A stretch of 64,000 nucleotides of DNA, taken from Epiperipatus broadwayi. Lineage: Eukaryota; Onychophora; Udeonychophora; Euonychophora; Peripatidae. Position numbers and translations under genes: made by a program. Location: the NCBI GenBank assembly GCA_028023455.1, contig JAQFVV010000050.1, positions 4,032,626-4,096,625 on the forward strand, given 5' to 3'. Below the pieces are notes generated by a model. It did not search any database. It was given only the letters and a program-made list of their open reading frames with translations, and was not told the origin of the DNA. Every line of letters begins with the position of its first letter. Position 1 is the first letter of the stretch. Below, piece by piece: positions 58,346 to 64,000 of this stretch.

Positions 58346-58874
58346 TGTTGTAATTATATATTGGATTATTTCCATCATTAAGTTTTTATTGCTTAATGTT
58401 TCTTATTTTAAAAAATGCAAACTTTATTTCAATTTTCAAATGCACTCATTTTTTAATAAGAATACACATATTAAAACACACGCAACCTTGTATGTGATAT
58501 TATTTTCTTCTCTTCTTTGGGTATCATTTGTCTCATCATTGACAATATTAGTGTGGTAAATAAGGTAGTGACCTTTAGATTTATCAACAGTGCACTTAAA
58601 GAGATGCTTTAACTTACTATCCTATTCTGCCAAAAACAACACTCAGTAAAAATTTTATTTACCTATGAAGGATTGAGTTCTCTAATTTTTCTTCAGGGTG
58701 AGATTAATGAATGGTTTTCAAACATTAAAGATTATTTCATTAAATTGACTTACAAAGTTATCTGCAATTATCATGGGAGCAGATTCTTTAACTTTTCTTT
58801 TTTTTTTACTTTTTCTTCTCCGTCTAGTATATTCTACTGGAAAAAAACAATCATATTTAACAGAGTAAAAGAGA

Positions 58875-59095
58875 CAGAGGCAAAACTCTCCATACAGTAG
58901 CACTACTCTGTGCAAACCAGAATAATCAATGGATGCATGAAGATTTGTGCATAAAATCTCTATCTAGTGCCTACTCAATATCTCCAGATTGATTACTCTG
59001 GTTGTCTCTGAGTGGCGCTACTGTATGGAGAGTTTTTTCTCTGTGTTGAAAGCTTGTGTAAACATAAATAGTGGCGATCATGTGATGACAGTGTA
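58875..59095. mobile_element. R2 family repeat, fold-back pair
   Basis: The minus-strand piece 58875-58986 begins at TGGAGATATTGAGTAGGCAC, the 3' product of the predicted ribozyme cleavage. It joins a plus-strand piece that begins inside the unit (ATTGATTACTCTGG, 58988) and ends with the tail GTGGCGATCATGTGATGAC. Outer arms (CAGAGGCAAAACTCTCCATA and its inverse near 59026) give a MITE-like look. Confidence 0.65.
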
Positions 59096-60478
59096 AAAGA
59101 ATAAAAAATAAAGTAACTGATCACTTGACAAAACAAATAATCCTATAAATTAATTCTGCTAGATGGCAGTATCATGAATAATATTGAATCCCATATAAAA
59201 TTACAAATTTAAATTTTTCATTAAGTTTTTAATAAAATTGTTTGAAAACTCTAAAAAAAATATAATATTATCATCAAGAATACATATGTATGACAAATTT
59301 TATCTAGATTGCAATTGGGAAATAAATAAAAATTTTATTACAAAGTTTTAACTGACAGATTTAAAAAAAAAACATAGTAATTTAAATAAAAGCACATAAT
59401 TCAATTTTGCAGTCTTATTATTATCGTTAAAGTCGTTTTTTAAATGTTTTTTACTTACTATTGGTTATTTATTTTTATTTTTTACAAATACATTTTTTCA
59501 AGCAGTTCTCTTAAGTGGAACTATCTGGCGGATCTTCTACATTTAGGTATATAAACAGTACAACCCATCTAACTTTATAATTTCCCACTTAAGAAATAAA
59601 TTAGCTATTAATTTATCATTTCATTTGTAAAAATTTTTGGAAATTACATAAATAATACAGATGGATTTTTAAACTAAACTAAAATTATTCTACTACTGGT
59701 AAAACTAAAACTTTAATGGCAAAATAACCTCTGATAGTAATTATTTTATAAACAAAAACAGCTTTCTTTTCTATTATAGCTACATCTACTATAATTTTGA
59801 GTAATCAGTGATTACCACTTTGTAGATTAATTTAACCCGAGTTTTCAGATTATCTTTATCAATAAAAATTTGGGATTCAAATATTAAACCAATGTAGTTG
59901 TGCATTAAGCAGCCACTTCAAATGCCTTTTTTACTCTCAAATTCATAATCTGAAATTCCAGCATTCATATGATTTTAAGCCCCAACAACCTGCTTATATA
60001 GTTATGTAGATCCAACATCAATTTAATAATTTATCTATTTTAGTAATTCTCTTTTATTCTAACCAAATTACTTTTCTTCATGTCAAGGAATCTTACTATA
60101 GTGCAATTTTACATCATTTATTCAGCTTACTACAATATGATAACAATCTGGTGCTCACTATTTTTTTAAACATAACAAATGGTGCTAAACTATAGAAGAA
60201 AGAATTGATTTTATTTATGTGTAATATATTAAAGGATATAATGTTCTGTTTGTATGACTATTTTATAAACACATGATTATCTAATTCAGAAATCATAACA
60301 CCTGAAGTTGATGTTATTCTATTCTGCCACATACTAAGTAATTATACCTGTCTCAAAAATATGAAATAACAAACTTTATAAAGTTATATAGATGGATGAA
60401 AATACAATAAAGTTTAAGCATCATAATGTGTCTATTATGCCTAGTAAATATTCTTCAGTCATAAGTAAGTATGTTTCA
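59096..60478. other. AT-rich non-coding stretch
   Basis: Nothing recognised. Confidence 0.45.
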
Positions 60479-60603
60479 TCGTCATCATCATCAACCATTA
60501 TCAATCCTCTGATGGATGATTTCCAAGTTCAATCTGTCTTTGATCTTTAGCCTCTCTTCTCCACATCATACCTGCACATTTTCTTATTTCATACATTTAT
60601 CTC

Positions 60604-60605
<2 letters not shown>
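60479..60605 (-). pseudogene. RTE LINE, very short 3' end
   Basis: Minus strand: RKCAGMMWRREAKDQR-like codons, then a stop region and the GATGATGATG tail (60479-60495). This is the last 40 or so codons of the same LINE C-terminus seen at 33563-33898. Followed at 60606-60650 by (TA)n(TG)n. Confidence 0.75.
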
Positions 60606-60639
<34 letters not shown>

Positions 60640-60650
60640 ATGTGTGTGTT
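60606..60650. repeat. Compound (TA)n(TG)n microsatellite
   Basis: TA repeats passing into TG repeats, directly beyond the truncated 5' end of the LINE fragment. Confidence 0.9.
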
Positions 60651-62097
60651 GAAAAATCGTTTGATTCTAGTGTTATTATGTAGATTAATATCTTTTTCGT
60701 TTAATGGGCATGCCATCAGGCTTAAGACAGATCAATGCAATAAAAGATCATGACCTTTTGCAGCCACTAATTTTTTAAATATAGGTACATTTGGTTGAAA
60801 AGCTCTTTGCTAGTAACGTTTATTTAAATTTAAGATACTGGTATTGTCAATCGTTTTATATTTTATAAAATTACTACTGATAAGATACACATATTAAACA
60901 TTCTTAAACTATTCATATATTTTAATATTTAAGCAAGAAAAGTTCTGATAAAAGACAAAACAGTTTCAATGTGCTAAAAGTTGACCCAAAAAATAAAGTA
61001 TTTTTATAGTATTTAAATATTTTAAATGTTTTGTTATTGATGTGTTTATAGTAAATTAATATATAAACACAAACACATGAGCATGAAAATAAATATACAT
61101 TTGCATATTTACACTATTTTAAATGGTTATACCCTCTCTGTTACTATATGCAAGGTATAGTTTCTAATTTTAGCATGAACTGCAGGAAAAGGGACTGTAT
61201 TTGCTCTTATATGATTTACTTACCACTTCCAGTTGTACTGTGTCAGCTCAATCTGATCTAAATAAGATAGGATCTGGGCTAGTCCAAGGCAAGATTAATA
61301 TGACAATTAAATTACTAATAGTATTTATATATTGGACTATTTTCATCATCTAATATAAGTATTAAATGTCTTTAGAAAAATTTAACATTATTTATATATA
61401 TTCCAAAAACATTCAACTGTTAGTAATAGCACACAGGTTAGTATATGCACAACATTTCGAGAGATACTATTTTCCCCTATTCCTGAAATATTGCTGGTCC
61501 AACCACCAACAGTTCTTTAGGTACAAAATGACAAAAGTACTTCTTGTATTGCATTTTGTCATCATGCTTCAGAAGCAGAAATTACATACAAACATTACAT
61601 GATTTTATAGTTATGATCCTAATTTTACAGAAATTCATATATGACATAAAACTATGTCTAAACATTTTTGATAGCCCCATTTATTTTATTATTTTACTAA
61701 GATATAACATATTATATAGTAGCCAAATTTTGAATTGTGCAGTATTACAATACAAATATCTCAGGGAGACCTTTATTTTCTTCTGCCTATTAATATTGAT
61801 TGCATCAATGATTTTTCTATGAAGTTATTATCAGGTTAAGCAATGCCAACTAAATTGCACTCCACTGCAACTTAAACTAAGTGCTTAAAACTGTTTTGGG
61901 ATAATGGTATATTGAAAAGGTATACAAAGAAGTAATTTTCAAAACTTTTAAAGTTGATAGCTGAAGTGTCACAACTCATGACATTATGGAGATGATGTTT
62001 TAAATATAAATAAACACCATCTGGTAATATTCTACATTGTCAATAAACAAGTATATTCAAGATATCAAATTCCCACTTCCTTTCTTATATAAGTTAA
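60651..62097. other. AT-rich non-coding stretch
   Basis: No gene recognised. Open stretches at 61366-61822 are short and unlike known proteins. Confidence 0.45.
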
Positions 62098-62297
62098 TTT
62101 ATCCACTGTACTTTAAACACTTTTTAGCAAAAACTTTTATTGTCCTTTTATGCATACACAATCTTACATTTCAATTATCTTGCAGTCTAATAGTGATTCT
62201 GAAGAAGACTGCAACACAGTTGAAGCATAAGATTGTGTATGCATGTATTTACAATAAAAAATTTTTACTAAAAAGTGTTTAGGTATAGTGAATAAAT
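62098..62297. repeat. Imperfect 68-bp-arm inverted repeat
   Basis: 62098-62167 pairs with 62228-62297 (for example GCATACACAATCTTA with TAAGATTGTGTATGC and TTTAAACACTTTTTAG with CTAAAAAGTGTTT). The 60-nt centre has its own CTTGCAGTCT/AGACTGCAA stem with CTGAAGA in the loop. Non-coding foldback. Confidence 0.7.
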
Positions 62298-62640
62298 TGT
62301 ATATTCAAAATAATAAATTACTGGTGTCATTCTTAAACACAAATTCAATACCAAAGAACTTTGTTTGGTAAAGATATGTATGCATATCTCTCTTAGGTAT
62401 GATTTGTTATTGTTATATATCAATGCAAATGTGTTGGTAGTTTTTTAAATAGGAAGACATACAGATATAAATATGTGTCACATACTCCTACATGTTGCTG
62501 CTGCTTTTAACATATTAAAAAATATAAAATTTTATAACCCTGAATAACTACTGCATCTAAATTAGTTGTAAAGAGAATTTTGTTGCTTTAATCAATTCAT
62601 TATATGAAAGTAACATTTGAATTATCTAACAACATAACAT

Positions 62641-62815
62641 TATAACCACTGACGAGTGCTGGTTTAGAATGAAATACATATATTGGTGATTATTTATGTT
62701 TTCAACATGTGTGTAATCAAGTGTATCAGCAGTATTGAGGGTTGTGTGAAATTCTGAGTTCAAACACCTTATATATTACATTTTTAAATGCAGGTATGAA
62801 AAAGCCTGTTCTGTA
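62641..62815 (+). mobile_element. R1 family repeat, copy 3
   Basis: Starts close to the ribozyme (62646) and continues through the R1 right part (TTCAACATGTGTGTAATCA, GAAATTCTGAGTTCAAACAC, ATGCAGGTATGAAAAAGCCT). The B-box-like motif is decayed. The left part is absent. Confidence 0.65.
62646..62692 (+). ncRNA. Hammerhead ribozyme, partly decayed (R1 copy 3)
   Basis: CUGACGA at 62649-62655, helix II with one mismatch (62656-62670), GAAA at 62671-62674. Helix III is two pairs around ACAU, with cleavage after A62682, then UUGGU. The 5' helix I strand is ACCA, one base shorter than in the other copies, and the outer helix I is not preserved. Confidence 0.6.
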
Positions 62816-63117
62816 GAAAAAAATCATATTTTAAGGCTACTATATAAAATTCAAAAAATGTCTTGACAAGATTGTATGTTTAAGATTGTATGTTCAATTA
62901 ATATTTTCTTCTTTTTGTAAATGAAGCTTTAAATTTTAGTATTTGATTGAGTACAAATTTAATTTATATACGTGGAGTTTTAGTTGTAATTATATAATAA
63001 TTTGAACATAGACAAAATTCCAAGTATATAAATTATACTTGTATTCAATTAAATATTACAGATTCAGCTTGTATCGTTACCCATTTCTCTTTTGCGTATT
63101 TAAATAGATATAAGATT

Positions 63118-63420
63118 CTATACATGAGGGTCAGACTGACATAAAGTCAACATGGACATGACAATAATATTGGTCTCAACAAGGGATTTGGGCATGTTGG
63201 AAGGTGGAATAGATTGAAGCCTGTCCATTAAAGTTTGAGGATTTACTATCTTAATATAAACTGAGTACTGATTATATATGTGTATGGGAGATGATCTGTA
63301 CCAACTGATGAGTGCTGGTTCAGCACCAAATAGTGTAGTGGAGATCATTTATCCTTTTCATGTGCATAAGAGCTTGAAAGTCTGTGCTGGGATTGGACAT
63401 ATGAAATAATTAAATAGTAA
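63118..63420 (+). mobile_element. R1 family repeat, copy 4
   Basis: Matches 190-480: CATGAGGGTCAGACTGAC, GAAGCCTGTCCATTAAAGT, CTATCTTAATATAAACTGAG and then the ribozyme. The right part is degraded after 63360. Confidence 0.7.
63291..63348 (+). ncRNA. Hammerhead ribozyme relic with compensatory change (R1 copy 4)
   Basis: CUGAUGA (63305-63311). Helix II is a perfect six-pair stem GUGCUG/CAGCAC (63312-63326). GAAA has become CAAA (63327-63330), which should inactivate it. The outer helix I strands AUGAUC (63291-63296) and GAUCAU (63343-63348) pair perfectly even though both differ from copies 1 and 2. Position 63293-63346 is G-C where copy 1 has A-U (406-460). Confidence 0.65.
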
Positions 63421-63768
63421 CATACTTCAAAACAAAAGAAAATTGATAGATTTCAGTATGATTTTTCATGAAAAAGGATAAACTTCATTTACATTATAAC
63501 GATTATTTCAATGATGGTCTAAGATGATTGATTTTATTGGGAAGATATAGAGGAAAATAGCAAACATTAGATAGCATAGTTTTAAAATCTTGCAGAAAGA
63601 AGTTTTCTGCAAAAGAAGTTAATAGCAGCACCATTGAAAAATATGAAGAAAATAACGGTTTAGCACATTCTGTATGTGCCATATTAATGCTTCATAGATT
63701 GGTTTGTATAGACATTACCAAATTCATCATTACTGTAGTATTAATCTTTTCCCCATTCGATTTAGAGA

Positions 63769-63870
63769 TAGTGTGGAGAGTGGTGGGGCGTGTGAAAGTC
63801 TGTGTTCATATGCCCTATATATTACATGTATAAACATAGGTATATAATAAGCCTGTGTGTTTCATTTAAT
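63769..63870 (+). mobile_element. R1 family repeat, tail fragment
   Basis: GGAGAGTGGTGGGGCGTGTG, AAAGTCTGTGTTCATATGCC and AATAAGCCTGTGT match the R1 right part, closest to the piece inside the PLE at 30920-31010. Confidence 0.6.
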
Positions 63871-64000
63871 AATCATTTTCGTTTCTGATGAGCTGCTACT
63901 GACGAAGATGAAGCAGAGATATATAATTTATTTGATTACGTTTAACTATTTAATTTTTTATTTATTTATTTAATATTTTGTGTTTTCTTCATATTAGTTT

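Noticed and set aside
63880-63925. CTGATGA followed by CTGACGA and an AGCAG stem, suggesting another hammerhead
   Set aside because: A stem CTGCT/AGCAG forms but no GAAA box or cleavage triplet follows in register, so it is not called.
1-64000. CRISPR arrays, operons or bacterial genes
   Set aside because: No regularly spaced repeats with spacers, no dense ORFs and no ribosome-binding-site pattern. The content is eukaryotic.

Overview
The window looks like gene-poor, strongly AT-rich intergenic DNA from an invertebrate animal. The evidence is the mix of elements: an RTE-type LINE with a GAT-repeat 3' tail, Penelope-like elements (PLEs) with a GIY-YIG endonuclease, tRNA-derived SINE-like repeats, many (TA)n arrays and almost no long open reading frame. 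I found no convincing host protein-coding gene, no complete tRNA or rRNA gene and no CRISPR array. Nearly every coding trace belongs to a mobile element and is broken. I cannot place the phylum from this sequence.

Layout. 1-2,100: a short repeat carrying a hammerhead ribozyme (family R1, ribozyme at 405-461) and a pogo/Tigger-like DNA transposon relic. 3,700-8,500: R2 repeat fragment, then a decayed RTE LINE interrupted by a 953-bp inverted-repeat insertion, then a hairpin element. 8,900-12,700: (TA)n double hairpin, an inverted tRNA-like SINE, a LINE remnant, then a 500-N gap. 13,213-20,694: a nearly intact-looking but pol-less LTR retrotransposon on the minus strand, with 2.6-kb LTRs of >99% identity, recognisable PBS and PPT, and a short gag-position ORF. 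20,700-26,600: repeats, a 1.6-kb block duplicated again at 31,573, and a perfect 47-bp-arm hairpin. 26,150-31,560: a second PLE family with a partial upstream copy. 31,573-38,200: the second copy of the 1.6-kb block with three nested insertions, a second hairpin element and three LINE 3' fragments. 38,500-52,860: R2 and R3 hammerhead-bearing repeats as tandem dimers and inverted arrays, with a large palindromic element between them. 52,857-55,297: a head-to-head pair of PLE copies. 55,300-64,000: mostly non-coding AT-rich DNA with R1 and R2 copies and a LINE tail.

The most interesting system is the association of Penelope-like elements with three families of short (about 0.36-0.46 kb) non-coding repeats (R1, R2, R3). 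Each carries a type I hammerhead ribozyme or its recognisable remains. One R3 copy (52,679-52,734) keeps every conserved core position. Two R1 copies (405-461 and 32,798-32,853) are also intact by eye, and a third R1 copy shows a compensatory base-pair change in helix I. R2 and R3 occur as tandem dimers with one ribozyme per unit, several copies begin at or within a few bases of the predicted cleavage position, and many carry the same fold-back inversion at the 5' end as the full PLE pair. This fits 'retrozyme'-like non-autonomous elements that would use PLE machinery. That link is inference.
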